From assembly GCA_947172415.1 (NCBI GenBank), contig OX359192.1:3474501-3538500 (forward strand): a stretch of 64,000 nt of DNA. The letters are read 5' to 3'. Below the pieces are notes generated by a model. The model was not told the DNA's origin and ran no database searches. It saw only the letters and a list, made by a program, of their open reading frames with translations. This DNA comes from Chondrosia reniformis (taxonomy: Eukaryota > Porifera > Demospongiae > Chondrillida > Chondrillidae). The position numbers were made by a program, and so were the translations under genes. How positions within the stretch are numbered: the stretch's first letter is position 1; every line of letters begins with the position of its first letter. Positions 13,001-27,014 of the stretch are shown in pieces.

Positions 13001-14140
13001 TAAATAGTGCATACAACTAGTACATGCAACTAGTACATACAGCTAGTACATACAACTGGAACATACAACTAGCACATACAACTAAAAATACAACTAGTAC
13101 ATACAACTAGTACATACAACTAGTCCATACAACTAGTCCATACAACTAGTACATACTACTAAGACCTACCTATTACATAGTTCAACTATACTAGAACCTA
13201 CAATTAGTACATAAAATTAGTACATACAACTAGTACATACAAGTAATAGATTCAACTGGGACATAAACTAGTACGTATAACTAGTGCATACAATTAGTGC
13301 ATATAACTAGTAAATATTACTAGTACTAGTCCATACAACTAGTACACACAAGTAGCACATACAATTAGTTCTATAATTAGTATATAGAAGTAGTACATAA
13401 AACGGGTACATAAAACTAGAACATACAACTTGTACATATAACAGGTACGTAGCCATTACATACAATTAGTTCATAAAACTTGTAAATATAACTGGTACAC
13501 ATCTAGTACATATACCTAGTATATACAACTAGTACATTCAATTAGTACATTTAAATAGAACATACACATATAACTAGAACATATACATAGATCATAAAAC
13601 TAGTACATTCAACTAGAACATAAAACTAGCACAAACAACTAGTACTTACAACTAGTAACTAGTAAAAACAACTAGTACATAACTAGTACTTAAGACTAGT
13701 TTTTACAACAAGTACGCACAATTAGTACATACAAATATTACATTCAGCTAGTAAATTCAACTAGTACCTACAACTAGTACGTACAACTATTACCTACAAC
13801 TAGTAAATAAAACCAGTACTAGTACATATAACTAGTACATACAACTAGTACATACAATTAGCTACAAGTACATTCAACCAGTACACACAACTAACTACGA
13901 GTACATACAATTTGTACCTAAAACTAGTATATCCAACTACTTCATAAAACTAGTACATAGAACGATTACTTACAATTAGTAAATACATCTACTACATACA
14001 ACTAGTACATAAAACTAGTCCTACAAATAGTACATACAACGAGTGCATACTACTAGTACACAAAACTACTTCATATAACTAGAACATACAACTAGTACAT
14101 ACAACTAGTACATAATAATATTACATACAACTAGCACATA
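10057..14140 (-). repeat. 13-bp satellite array, reverse orientation
   Basis: About 4.1 kb of ATACAACTAGTAC units, the reverse complement of the preceding array. It includes recurring phrases with TATCGAGTACATAC (near 11605, 11755, 12840) and local duplications. The left junction is at GGTAAC/TAGTAC (10056) and the right junction at about 14137-14141. No gene or other element seen. Confidence 0.95.
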
Positions 14141-15484
14141 GGTACTAGTTCCATGTACTAGTTGTATGTACTAGTTGTATGTAGTTATATGAACTAGTTG
14201 TATGTGATAATTGTGTGTAATTGTATGTTCTAGTTATATTTACTAGTTGTAGTTACTAGTTGTATGTACTAATTCTATGTACTAGTTCTATGTACTAGTT
14301 TAATGTACTAGTTGTATGTAGAAGTTGTATGTACTAGTTGTAAGTATTAGTAACTATCTGTATGTACTAGTTGTATGTACTAGTTATATGTTCTAGTTGT
14401 ATATAGTAGTTGTATGTACTAGTTGTATGTAGTAGATGTATGCACTAGTAACTGTCTGTATGAACTAATTGTTTGTTCTAGTTATATGTACTAGTTGTAT
14501 ATATGTACTAGTTTTAGGTACTAGATACTAGTTGTATATACTAGTTGTATATACTAGTTATATATACTAATTTTTTAACTGATTGTGTGTAATTGTTGAA
14601 TGTACTACTTACATTTACTCGTAACTAGTCGTAAGTACTAGTTATATGTACCAGTTGTATGTACTATTTGTATGTAGTTATATGTACTATTTGTATGTAC
14701 TAGTTGTGTGTAATTGAGTGTATTAGTTATATTTACTAGTTGTAGTTACTAGTTTTATGTACTGGTTATATGTACTAGTTGTATGTACTATTAAATAGAT
14801 GTATGTACTAGTTGTATGTACTAGTTGGATTTACTAGTTGTATGTACTAGTTGTATGCACTAGTTGTATGTACTAATTGTATGTACTAGCTGAATATACT
14901 AGTTGTATGTACTGGTTGAACGAACTCCTTACTAGTTGTATGTTATAGCTGTAAGTACTAGGACCACTTTACTAGTTGGAGGTTCTAGCTGTATGTACTC
15001 AAGTCTAAGTAGTAGTTGCATGTTCTCATTGTATGTACTTAATATATGGACTAGTAATATGTATATAGTTATATATATGTACTAGTTATATATACTGGTT
15101 TTATATACTAGTTGTATGTACTTGTATTTGCTAGTAGTATGTACTAGTTCTTTGCACTAGTAAACAGTTGATATATAAGTTATATGTACTAGCTGTATGT
15201 ACTAGTCTTCTGTACTAGCTGTATGTACTAATTGTATGTTCTAGTTGTATGTACTAGTAAGTTGTTGTATGTACTAACGAACGAAGTTGTATGTACAAGT
15301 TATATGTACAAGTAATCATCTGTTTGTACTAGTTATCTGTACTAGTTGTATGTACTAGTTGTGTGTAATTATTGTACATACTAGTTATATTTACTACTTG
15401 TAGTTACTAGTTTTATGTACTAGTTGTATTTACTAGTTGTATTTACTAATTGTATGTACTACTAGTTGTATGTTCTAATTGTAT
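14141..15484 (+). repeat. 13-bp satellite array, forward
   Basis: Forward units resume immediately after the switch at about 14140 and run to the unique island. No gene seen. Confidence 0.93.
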
Positions 15485-16013
15485 GAAAAATCTAAGATAC
15501 CATTTTCCTACATGCTATGCCTATTCTGTAAAAGAGACTATAGGGGAACTAAACCTGAAGAGAGCTTTGGATGAAGATACAGGAGTCTTTTCTTCCTTCT
15601 TTTCCCTTCTTTCATCTTCTTCTCTACTGGGTAAGACAGCCGTTTCTGGGAATTCCACCTTTTATCAGTGATCCTGAGAGTCTTTATCTTTTCTTTATCT
15701 TGATCTTCTGTGAATCTTTGGCTCTCTATGCTAAATCTAGGGGCCTTATATACACCAATTTGGCGCCAAAAGTTAAATAAGGTGTTAATTAAGACACATG
15801 ATGAAATTTAATTTTATGAAAGGAATGTAAGTCAAATTAAATTTTATGAATTTAATCTATTAGTAATCTTGCTTGTACAGGTAAAACAGATTCAGCATAA
15901 CCATAGACACAAGTAGGACATATTACATAAGTCTATCCTTAGGTCTTATAGTAGTAACATTCCTTTGGAGGTGGGGTAACACAATATGGGGTAACACAAA
16001 ACAGTCCTTAAGC
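15485..16013 (-). mobile_element. Possible solo LTR or LTR-derived island
   Basis: About 530 bp of non-satellite sequence. Read on the minus strand it begins near a doubled GTGTTACCCC, passes a TATA-like stretch (GTGTATATAAGGCCCC near 15740) just after the palindrome TTTGGCGCCAAA (about 15761-15772), and ends AGATTTTTCA, so TG...CA ends are possible. This resembles a U3-TATA-R layout, but there are no coding remnants, no second LTR and no convincing target duplication. The open frames of 73 and 69 codons on the plus strand are not recognisable. It could equally be a fragment of another mobile element. Confidence 0.4.
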
Positions 16014-18245
16014 ATACTAGCTACTATATAGTTGTATGTACCAGCTGTATGTACTAATTATATGTTCTACTTGTATGTACTAGGTGTATGGACTAATAAC
16101 AATCTGTATCTACGAGTTGTATGTACTAGTTGTATGTACTTATTGTGTGTAATTGTTGTACGTACTAGTTATATTTACTAGTTGTAGTTACTAGTTGTAG
16201 TTACTAGTTTTATGTACTAGTTGAATGTTCTGGTAACAAGATATATGTACTAGTTGTAGGTACTAGTTGTATGTACTAGCTGTATATCCTAATTGTACGT
16301 ACTAGTTGTATGTACTAGTTGTACGTACTTGTTGCACATACTAGTTGTATGTTCTAGTTGTCTGTACTCGTTATATGTAGTTGTTGTATGTACTAGCTGT
16401 ATGTACTAATTGTATGAACTAGTATGTAATTTTATGTACTAGTTGTATGAACTAGTTGTATGTACTAGCTAAATGTACTAGTAACAAACCTTATTTACTA
16501 GTTGTATTTACTAGTCATATGTAGTTATATGTACTAGTTATTTGTGCTCATTTTGTGAAATTGTTGTACGTACTAGTTATATTTACTAGTGATAGTTACT
16601 AATTGTATGTACTAGTTTTATGTACTAGTTTTTTGTAATTATATGTACTAGTTGTATGTACAAGTTGTGTGTAATTGATGTACATACTACTTATTTTTAC
16701 TAGTTGAAGTTACTAGTTGTATGTACTAATTTTAGGTACTAGTTGTATGTCCTAGTAACTAGTTGTATATACTAGTTGTATGTACTAGTTCTATGTTCTA
16801 GTTTTATGTACTAGCTGTATGTAAAAGTTGTATGTATTAGTTGTATGCCCTAGTAACTATCTGTATGTGCTAGTTGTATGCACTAGTAACTATCTGTATG
16901 TACTAGGTGTTTGCAATAGTTGTATGTACTAGTTGTATGTAGTTATATGTACTTGTTGTATATACTAGTTGTGTGTAATTTTTGTACATACTAGTTATAT
17001 TCACTAGATGTAGTTACCAGTTTTATGTACTAGTTATCTGTACTAGTTGTATGTCCTAGCTGTATGTACTAGTCTTATGTACTAATTATATGTACTTGTT
17101 GTTTGTTCTAGTAAGTAGTTGAATTTACTAGTCATATGTACCAGTTCTATGTACTAGTAGAATGTACTAGTTGTATGTACTAATTGTATGTACTAATTGT
17201 ATGTACTAGTTGTATGTACTAATTGTGTGTACTAGTTGTGTGTGCTAGTTGTATGTGCTAGTTGTATGTACTAGGTGTATGTACTAGTTGTATGTAGTAG
17301 TTGTATGCACTAGCTGTGCGTAATTGTTGAACGTACTAGTTATATTTACTTGTTGTAGTTACTAGCTGTAAGTACTAGTTTTATGTACTAGTTGTATGCA
17401 CTAGTAACTAGTTGTATGTACTAGGTGTATGTATTAGTTCTATGTATTAGTTGTATGTACTAGTTGTATGTACTTATTGTGTGTAATTGTTTTACATACT
17501 AGTTATATTTACTAGTTGTAGTTACTAGTTACAAGTTTTATGTTCTAGTTGTATGTTCTAATAACAAGATGTATGTTCTAGTTGCATGTACTAATTGTAT
17601 GTACTAGTTGTATGTACTAGTTGTATGTACTAGTTGAATGTACTTTTTGTATGTAGTAGTTGTGTGTACTTACTGTATGTAGTAGTTGTGTGTATTATCT
17701 GTGTGTACTAATTGTAGGTACTAATTGTATGTAATGTAATGTAGTTTTATGTACTAGTTGTATGTTCTAGTTGTATGTACTAGGTGTATGTACTAGTTGT
17801 ATGTACTAGTTTTATGTACTAGTTTTCTGTAGTAGTTGTGTGTAATTGTTGTACGTAGTAGTTATATTTACTAGTTGTAGTTACTCATTGTATGTATTAG
17901 TTTTATGTACTAGTTGTATGTAGTTATATATAGTAGTTGTATGTAGTAGTTGTGTGTAACTGTTGTAGGTACTAGCTATATTTACTAGTTGTAGTTACTA
18001 GTTGTTCTTGTAATGTACTTGTTGTATGTACTAGTTGTGTGTACTTGTTGTATGTAGTAGTTGTGTGTACTAGCTGTGTGTACTAATTGTAGGTACTAAT
18101 TGTATGTAATGGCATGTAGTTTTATGTACTAGTTGTATGTTCTAGTTGTATGTACTAGGTGTATGTACTAGTAACAATCTGTATTTACTAGTTGTATTTA
18201 CTAGTTGTATGTACTAGTTTTATGTACTAGTTTTCTGTAGTAGTT
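16014..18245 (+). repeat. 13-bp satellite array, forward
   Basis: Forward array; from 16867 it belongs to duplication copy B. No gene seen. Confidence 0.93.
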
Positions 18246-21200
18246 GTGGGAATTGGAGGCTGTGGTTCCGAGCTGACAAGAGGATGGGTATTGTCCAGTT
18301 CAACCCCCCGACGGAGCAGGGTGCTTAGCCCTTCATGTGGCATCCTGTGGCTAAATCAGCCTCCCTGTCAGCATGGGCTAACCCCCTGTCTGGCAGCTTC
18401 ACTGGGTTACGTTGCGCCATGAGAATGACAATTTTCAAGACAGGCTGTGGCCTAGGTGCATCAGTGGTGAAGAAAACCCTGGGTCAACCAGAATAGGTGA
18501 TTCCACTGGTGCCTCACAGGTAGATGTACCTGAATGTAATAACCCTTCTTCGGCCCCCGTGATGGGCCAACCAGCCCTCTGGACCGAGGAAATGGTTAGG
18601 GCACTAATTGATTGCTTTGAGCGATCTGAACCCAAAAGAGGTGGCTATCAAAAGCGTTTAGAGCAGGAATGGCTGAGCAAATACCCACATTTGCCTCAGA
18701 CCGGTTGAACCCTTGACTTCCAAGCCAAAAGGAACTTGGTAGGAGATGGAGTACTGCAAGTAACGGGTAGCCGAGATTTAGATTTGGTTAATGATGCACC
18801 GCAAGGTGCCTCTAGAAGGAGAAGGATCCAAGGGGTGATCTGGAACCTTCAGAGGGATAATATCCTCATGGAGCTCTACCGAGAAAGTAAGCCCATGGAA
18901 AAGGGGTATGCCAAGCGGTTGTACCGGGCTTGGAATGCTAAAATGCCAGACCATAAAACCACAAAGGTAGCGCTAACTACGAGAATTAGTAGAATCCGAA
19001 GAGGTCAAGGTCTCTCGAGACTAAACCTTATGGAACCTGACTCTTTTGGTTTAGCCACCCTAACTGAGACTGTGGAGGAAGGTGTGGGAGCCCAGGGGCA
19101 AGGCGAGCTTCACCAAGTTCAGGCTGTGACTGAACAAAATGGTGAGCTGCCTGCAGCCCCTGTTGAAACTCCTGCAATTGATCATCCTAGTCCTAGGACA
19201 AGTGGCAATGATCAACTGATGCAATTTTTAGGCAAAGCAAAAGATGCCTGTCTCCGAAAGAAACCTGGAGATTTCTCTGATAGAAAACCCTGTGGGGTAG
19301 TGCGGTTCAACCATGTTGATACGGCACTGCTTCAGGAGGCCAATAATTGGGTGGAGAAAGAGTGGCAGGAAGGCCCTAGGTCGGCCTGGCACCCGAACTG
19401 CCTAGTCTACTCTGTTGCTATGGCTGTGAGGGGAAAAACAACCTACAAATCGCAGCCATGCAACCAGGGAAGGAAATCAGATAATCAGAAGGGAAGTAAG
19501 AGACAGGAAGGTCATATAAGTGACAGGAAGGCCAAAGGCCTTAGGTTTAGAAGACTGCTTGCCTGGTTGGATGTGGAAATAGCGCGTCAACAGAATAATA
19601 ATCCTATGACCAAACGCCAGAAAGTACTCCGAAGAAAGCTTAGGAGGGAGTTCCATTCATTAAACCTGAATGTGCTGATCAGAGCTCGGGAACAGACACT
19701 GGGGAAACTCAGGGTCTGGACCCTACAAGAGCGAAGATCGGCTGAACACAGGAAATTCCAGGAACAAAACCACCTTTGGAATACCCAAAGGAAGTTCCGG
19801 ATGAATGGCAATGTTCCAACCTCCAATGAAGCTCCCTCAATTGAGGTAGTAAGAGACTTTTGGACAAAGATTGTAAGTACTGTTGGTAAGGTCAACAAAG
19901 ACGACCCAGGGGTGAAAGAATGGCTAAAGGAAACCAAAAAGAGGGTGGGTAGAACCTCCTCTGAAGGTCCTGATAGCATTGATGAGACCAAACTGAAGAA
20001 AGCCTTGAAAAAGGCAAAAAGCTGGTCAGCCCCTGGGCCGGATGGCATTCACACTTTTTGGTGGAAAGCACTCCCCTCTGCACAGTCTGCCTTGGCAGAT
20101 GTACTACGGAGGGTGGTGAGCGGAGATCTGTCAGTCCCAGACTGGCTTACAAAGGGTCGCACTCTACGCATCCCCAAAAAGGGTGACCCAAAAAGTGTGG
20201 CCAACTACCGACCTATTGCGTGTTTCAACACAATGTACAAGGCTGTCACAGCATACATTGCATCAGAATTACTCACTTACACCTACACTAATGATCTTTT
20301 ACCTATGGCTCAATGAGCCATGAGAAAAGGGAGGTGGGGCTGTGTGGACTGTCTACTGCTGGATCAATCAATCGGTCTAGATGCCAAAATTATGGGCAAG
20401 CCACTTAGTGTGGCATGGATCGATTATGAGAATGCATATGACAGAGTCCCTCACAAGTGGGTGATGAAGGTGCTAAAAACCATCAAGTGCCCAGGTTGGA
20501 TCCGGAGGTCTATAGAGCTCTTCTCCAAACACTGGGCTACTGTGCTTGAGTTGAGGACTGTGGGGAAGGTGGTTAGGAGCACCCCTGTTAAATATAACAG
20601 GGGACTCTTCTAAGGAGACTCCCTATCGCCATTCCTCTTTTGTCTGGCCATAGCTCCCATTTCCCAAGTTCTTAACAGAACCAAGGGATATACCCTCTGG
20701 CATAATGGGGAAAGGAACACCATGTCACACTTGCTGTACATGGATGACCTTAAGATATATGCTGGAGGGCCTAATAAACTCAGGAAAGCCATGGAATGTG
20801 TGGAGAAAACCTCAAATGCCATTGGCATGAGGTTTGTAGTGAGAAAGTGTGGAACAGCTCACATGCAAAAGGGGAAGTTCTGGCTGGCCCAGAAAATCCT
20901 GAATGCAGTGAAGAATCCATAAGAAGCCTTGAAAAAGGTACTACCTATAAGTACCTAGGGCTAGAACAACTGTTTGAGGTAGATGACAGCAAGGTCAAAG
21001 CTTGCTTGATCAATGAATTGAGGAGGAGACTCCACAAAGTGTGGGGCTCTCACCTCAATGGTAAGAATGCTGCAGAAGCCTCTAACATGTTGTGTGCCTC
21101 TTTATTGAGATACACTTACCCAGTTTTGAAGTGGACTCAAAGTGAGCTTCCAAAACTGGACCGAATGGTGAGAAAGATCATGAGAAAGTACCAGTGTCAT

Positions 21201-22573
21201 CACTATAACTCTGCCATTGAAAGAGTGAATTTGCCTTGCTCTCAAGGTGGTAGAGGGCTCTGTAGTTTTCCTTTGGATCACGACAGGGCTGTTGTGAATC
21301 TGGCAAGATACCTCCATACTGCCAATCATCCACTCATAGCTGTTGTGGTTAAACACCAAAAGTGGCTGGAGTGCTCAAAGCAGAGGAGGACTGTCTTGAA
21401 AGAAGCCAGATTGATACTGTGGCTAAAGACAGATCCCTCACAAAATAGTGTAAGAGAATGGAGGAGAGTGGCACGTGAGCTCCGGGAGGCTCAGACTGAA
21501 AGGTTAAAAAGTAACCTACCTGAAAAGTCTCACCAGGGCTCATACCACAGACAAGTCACAAATAGGGAGTCTTATGTGTGGCTTTCTGAGGGGAGACTCA
21601 GACCTCAAACTGAGGCTCTGATTCTCGCAGCCCAAGATGATGTGCTGCACACTAGGTGGTACCAAAATAGGATTCTGAAGAATTCTAGCCTCCTAATGTG
21701 CAGAGAATGTGGCAAGGCTCTGGAAACAGTCAAACACATACTAAACATGTGTGAGCCCAAGGGATTTTCTCTCTACAAAGAGAGACATGATCGGGCAATA
21801 CTGATAGTGTTGTGGAGACTGTTGAAAGAATATGGATTCAAGCAGGAAGAGCCCTGGTACAAACTAGAAGCAAAACCAGTCTATGAGAATAGGTCTGTCA
21901 AAATCTTGTTGGATCCTAATATCCCTACAGATGATGAAATGACAGAAAGAAGGCCAGACTTAGTGGTTGAGGATCGGCTATGTAAGTCCATCTTCATTAT
22001 TGAGATGTCAGTTCCTACTGACAGTAATATTAATGGAAGATGGCAAGAGAAGTTCCAAAAGTACCAGAAGCTGGCGGCTGATATGAGGAAACAATTTAGG
22101 GGCTACCGAATTAAGGTAGTCCCGATGATAATTGGTGCTTTGGGGACAGTGGACACGCTCTTGGAAGACCTAAGTGGAATTCCAAAGCTGTCAAAAAGTG
22201 CAATAGAAGTGATGAGAGCGATGCAGAGAACTGTTCTCTGCTCGGCTGTAAGGATATTGAGGCGACATCTATCTGTTGAGGGATTGGAGCCTGGACGATA
22301 GGTAGTCCTGTCCCAGTCCTTGCCTGTCAACCTCTGGAAAGTAGTGGTGGATTTGTGTATGGAGGTACTCCCTCCTATTATGACGGTCAACTTTGGCCCG
22401 ACGTGCACCTGTCTGCTGCTGCCGGAAAGAGGCAAAGCCGAGGCTTCTGGCTAAAAACCCAAAGAAAGGAAAACATAACTGACTGAGGGTTGTCCAAGCC
22501 AGATACTCCTTGCCTAAGTACACTAAGGCAAGAAGTAAGAAGGTTCTCCATTAAGGCTTTTGTTTCTAAAGTA
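18246..22573 (+). mobile_element. RLE-type non-LTR retrotransposon, copy 2 (inactivated)
   Basis: Second copy of the 1380-5707 element, carried by the 10-kb duplication rather than by a new insertion: flanks, stops and frameshift are all shared. Nothing distinguishes it from copy 1 at the sequence level that I could see. Confidence 0.92.
18412..22301 (+). pseudogene. Retrotransposon polyprotein, copy 2
   Basis: Same broken frame as at 1546-5435, with stops at 18706-18708, 20314-20316 and 20611-20613 and the frameshift near 20877. YMDD lies at 20737-20748, the CCHC knuckle at 21699-21752 and the PD of the endonuclease at 21955-21960. Duplicated together with its lesions, so it gives no independent evidence on activity. 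Confidence 0.9.
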
Positions 22574-24384
22574 ATATGAACTAGTTATATTTACTAGGTG
22601 TATGGACTAGTTGTATGTACTAGTATATACTAGGCTTATTTACCAGTTGTAGGTACAAGTTGTATGTACAAGTTTATGTAATAGTTGTTTGTACTGATTG
22701 TATGTACTAGTTGTATGTACTAGTTGTAAGTACCAAATATGTCGTTGTTGTTTATGCACTTTTTATTGACTAGTTGTATGAACTAGTTTTATGAACTAGT
22801 TGGAGGTACTATTACTGGTAATATTAAAGAGTTGTAGGTACTATTACTGGTAATATTAAGGAGTTGTAGGTACTACTTGTATGTACTAGTTATATGTAGT
22901 AGTTATATATACTAGTTATATGTACTAGTTATATGTACAGGTATATATACTAGCTATATATATATACTAGTTTTGTACTACTTCTATTTACTAGTTGAAA
23001 TACTAATTATATGTACTAGTTGTATGTTCTATTTGTATGTATTATTTGCATGTACTAGTTATATTTACTAGTTGTAGGTTTCAGTAGTGTGTACTAGTTG
23101 TATGAACTGAATGTATGTAATTTACTAGTTGTATGTACTGGTACTAGTTATATTTACTCCTTGAAGATACTAAATGTACGTACAATTTATTTGAACTAGT
23201 TTTATTGACTACTTAAATGTACTAGTTGTATGTAATAGTTATATTTACTACTTGTATGAACTAGTTTCATGTACTAGTTGTATGGACTAGTTGTATGTCC
23301 TAGTACTAGGTTGATTTACTAGTTGTAGGTACAAGTTGTATGTAGAGATTTAATATAATAGTTTTATGTATGTTCTAGTTGTATGTACTAGTTGTATATA
23401 CTAGTTTTGTTGTATATAGCTGTTTGTGCTAGTTGTATTAACTAGTTGTATGCACTATTTACTAATTGTATGTCCTAGTTGTTTGTTCTGGTTGTATGTG
23501 CTAGTTGTATTTACCAGTAATATGTACTAGTTGGGTGTACTAGTTGTAGATACCAGTGGTAGTTCTAGTTTTATGTACTAGTTGTAGATACTAGTTGTAT
23601 GTACTAGTTGTAAGTAATAGTTATATGTACTAGTTGAATGAAGTAGTTGTTTATACTAGTTGTATGTACTCGTTGTATGTTCTCCTTGCTAGTTTTATGT
23701 ACAAGTTGAAGGTACTAGTTGTTTGTAGTAGTTATATTTACTAGTTGTATGAACTAGTAACATGTACTAGTTGAATGGACTAGTTGTATGTACTATTTAA
23801 GTAGTAGTTGTTTGTGCTAGTTGTATTAACTAGTTGTATGGACTATTTTTGAACTAGTTGTATGAACTAATTGTATGAAATAGTTGTCTAAAATCGTTGT
23901 AGGTACTATTACTTTTCATATTAACTAGTTGTAGGTACTACTTGTATGTACTACTGGTATGTACTAGTTGTATGTACTAGTTTTGTACTAGTTGTTTGTG
24001 CTAGTTGTATGAACTAGTTGTATGAACTAGTTACTAGTTGAAAGTTCTAGTTGTATGTTCTATATGTATATACTAGTTATATGTACTAGTTTTGTGTACT
24101 AGTTGGAGGCACTAGTTGTAGGTATTAGTACTGGTAATATTAACTAGTTGTAGGTACTACTTGTATGTACTACTGGTATGTACTAGTTGTATGTACTAGT
24201 TTTGTACTAGTTGTTTGTGCTAGTTGTATGAACTAGTTGCATGAACTAGTTACTAGTTGAAAGTTCTAGTTGTATGTTCTATATGTATATACTAGTTATA
24301 TGTACTAGTTTTGTGTACTAGTTGGAGGCACTAGTTGTAGGTATTAGTACTGGTAATATTAACTAGTTGTAGGTACTACCTGTA
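22574..24384 (+). repeat. 13-bp satellite array, forward
   Basis: Copy B of the block at 5708-7518, including the 219-bp tandem duplication. No gene seen. Confidence 0.93.
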
Positions 24385-25640
24385 CACTGGTACCTTATGA
24401 CTGTTCCTTAGGGATAGGCTGCCTTATAGCGATCAACACGTAACAAGCGATAATTAATAAAGAATTTTTGTTTTCAATCGGTAAGAGTGAATGCGTCATT
24501 TAGTGTTATCGGTTACACACCGGAAGGAATTTAAAATCGTCCATTGTTAAATTGGTTATAGCATCCTTTGGCTTAATTGATTTACATATTGTATATAATC
24601 ATCTCGCTTCGTATCATTTTCTTATAATCGTCTCACTTCGTATCCTATTAATGTTTTATTTTATCGTCTCACTTCGTACGTATTGTATTATACAATTAAT
24701 GTAAAGCTATAAAATGATTCACTTCTCTAGCTATCGTCGAATACTTACTTTTTACGTACCTTTTGTTAACGAATAATTCGTATGCAGCAACTCTTGAAAA
24801 GCCGCAGTTGAACTTCAGAGCAATCTGATTATCGACTGATATCCCTCTTGCCTTTTTGGGGGGCATAATCTTCTCTGTTGTAGACGAAAATTCGAAAATT
24901 GGCGATCCTTAGTGTGAATAACACCTTACGGCGATCCTCAATCACTTGCGTCAACATACATACATACATGTATACCAGTTACACAACTTAGAATTTGCGC
25001 AATATTAACATCCGGCTATAAAATTTCACCGTTTGCGTTTCAAATGTGTAAATCATCCCATGAATAAACTTATTTGCTAATGAATATGATTTAAATGTTA
25101 AGAAATGGCGTCTGTTGCAGAAGTGAAGGAAAATTGCCTATGCGCTTAAGTTAGAAGATCCTCATAGTCGCGTAGTCAGCTTCAATGGATTTAGTGAGTG
25201 TCATTTAGTAAGAATTAAGAAATCCGTTTGCGTCTGAGCTTTATTTCCCAAGATATGAAAGATTATGTAGCATTTACTAATCAATTAAAAGTGTATTTTC
25301 ACAGTTTTCTTCTCAACGGATGGGCGAATCGAAACGGACTTCTTAATTTTGTTAGAATACATTGTAACCTTTCCAATAAAGTATTGAACATAGTTCTAGC
25401 TTTTTCCTAGACTAAGCGCATAGTGTCTGAGAGTTTTAAAATCGGCCCTTTTTAACACGTTATATCTCCGATATTGGTTGTTCAATCTCTCTCAAATTTT
25501 TGATTTCGCTGACATTTAAATAAGCGCTTCGATGTATACCAGTTTAAGTTAGCAAATCGTTTCTGTTAGAACGAAACTTGCTTTTAAAAGTGTTTATAAA
25601 AAAATGTAAAAACACGCAGATCAGTCATATGGCACCTGTG
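24385..25640. mobile_element. 1.26-kb TIR DNA element, copy 2
   Basis: Copy B of the element at 7519-8774 with the same TIRs and TA flanks; it came with the segmental duplication and is not a separate insertion. Confidence 0.87.
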
Positions 25641-26145
25641 TATGTATTAGTTGTATGTACTAGTTGTATGTTCTAGTTATATGGACTACGTTTGTGTACT
25701 AGTTGTATGTACTATTTGTGGGACTAGTTTTATGTACTAGTTGTATGTAGTAGATGTATTTACTAGTTGTAAGTAATTGTTCTATGTGCTAGTTTTATGA
25801 AGTAGTTGTTTATATATACTAGTTTAAGGAACAAGTTGTATGTACTCGTAGCTAGTTGTATGTACTGAGTGTATGTACTCGTAGCAAATTGTATGTACTA
25901 GTTGTATGTACTAGTTATATGTACTAGTACTGGTTTTATTTATTAGTTGCAGGTAATAATTGTACGTACTAGTTGTAGGTACTAGTTGAATTTTCTAGCT
26001 GAATGTAATATTTGTATGTACTAATTTTATGCACTCGTTGTATGTACTAGTTGTATGTACTAGTTATGTACTAATTGTTTTTGCTAGTTACTAGTTATAA
26101 GTACTAGTTGTTTGTGCTAGTTTTATGTTCTAGTTGAAAGTACGT
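25641..26145 (+). repeat. 13-bp satellite array, forward
   Basis: Copy B of 8775-9279. The single difference I saw between the large copies lies here (T at 25778). Confidence 0.93.
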
Positions 26146-27014
26146 ATAGGATATATTATGGTAAATATTGGTTAAAAATTGTTGGATATATTTGGCAAAA
26201 CTATGGGATATACTGGTCCATTGGATATATTAAGAAAAACTAAGGGTTATATTAGCAAAATTATGGGATATATAGGACAAAAATTATGGGATATAGTGTG
26301 GGATATATTTGACGGAAACTAAGGGGTATATTGGGTAAATCTGCGGGTTATATTAAGGGATATAATTGGCAATATTTGTAAATTATTGGACACATTAAGC
26401 AAAAACAGGTATATATTAAGCAAAATTATGGGATATATTTGTCAAAAATTATGGGATATATTTGCAAAAACTATCGAATATATTGGGCTGAGGGTGTAGG
26501 TTATATTTTGGCATATATTTTGTAAAAGTTGTTGGATATATTTGGAAAAAAATGGGATATATTTTGGCAAAAAGGTGGGATATATTTGGAAAAATTATGG
26601 GAAATATTGGGCAAAAATTATGGGATATATTATGGGATATATTGGTCAAATATTGGGTGATATATTTGGCAAAACTATGGGATATACTGTTCCATTGGAT
26701 ATATTTAACAAAACTAATGGATGTTTAGGCAACATTATGGGATATATAGGCAAAAAATTATAGGATATACTTTGGGATATATTTGCAAAGCCATGGGATA
26801 GGATATACTGGTACATTGGATATATTAAGCAAAAAATGAGGGATTTACAAGGCAAAATTATGGGATATATTTGGCATTAATTGTGGGATATCTTTGCAAA
26901 ACTATGGGATATATTCGGTAACGTATGGGATATATTGGGCAAAAACTATGGGATATATTGGGCTAAGGCTATAGCTTATATTATGGGATATATTTGGCAA
27001 ATATTATGGGATTT
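26146..27014 (+). repeat. GGATATATT minisatellite, copy B (longer)
   Basis: Same 23-bp minisatellite as 9280-10056 but about 90 bases longer. It ends ATTATGGGATTTACTAG, passing into forward satellite. This probably shows the original right edge that copy A has lost. Confidence 0.9.

Larger units (their letters stand above)
16867..26922. repeat. Large direct duplication, copy B
   Basis: Second copy of 1-10056 in the same orientation, including the same disabling mutations in the retrotransposon and the same TIR element. Beyond 26922 the minisatellite continues naturally for about 90 bases and then returns to forward satellite. Copy B therefore looks like the intact arrangement, and the break at 10056 in copy A is the derived junction. 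Confidence 0.95.

Noticed and set aside
15450-15780. Two overlapping open frames of 73 and 69 codons at the LTR-like island
   Set aside because: They start in satellite or overlap in different frames, and there is no recognisable domain; the opposite strand looks more like a promoter region.
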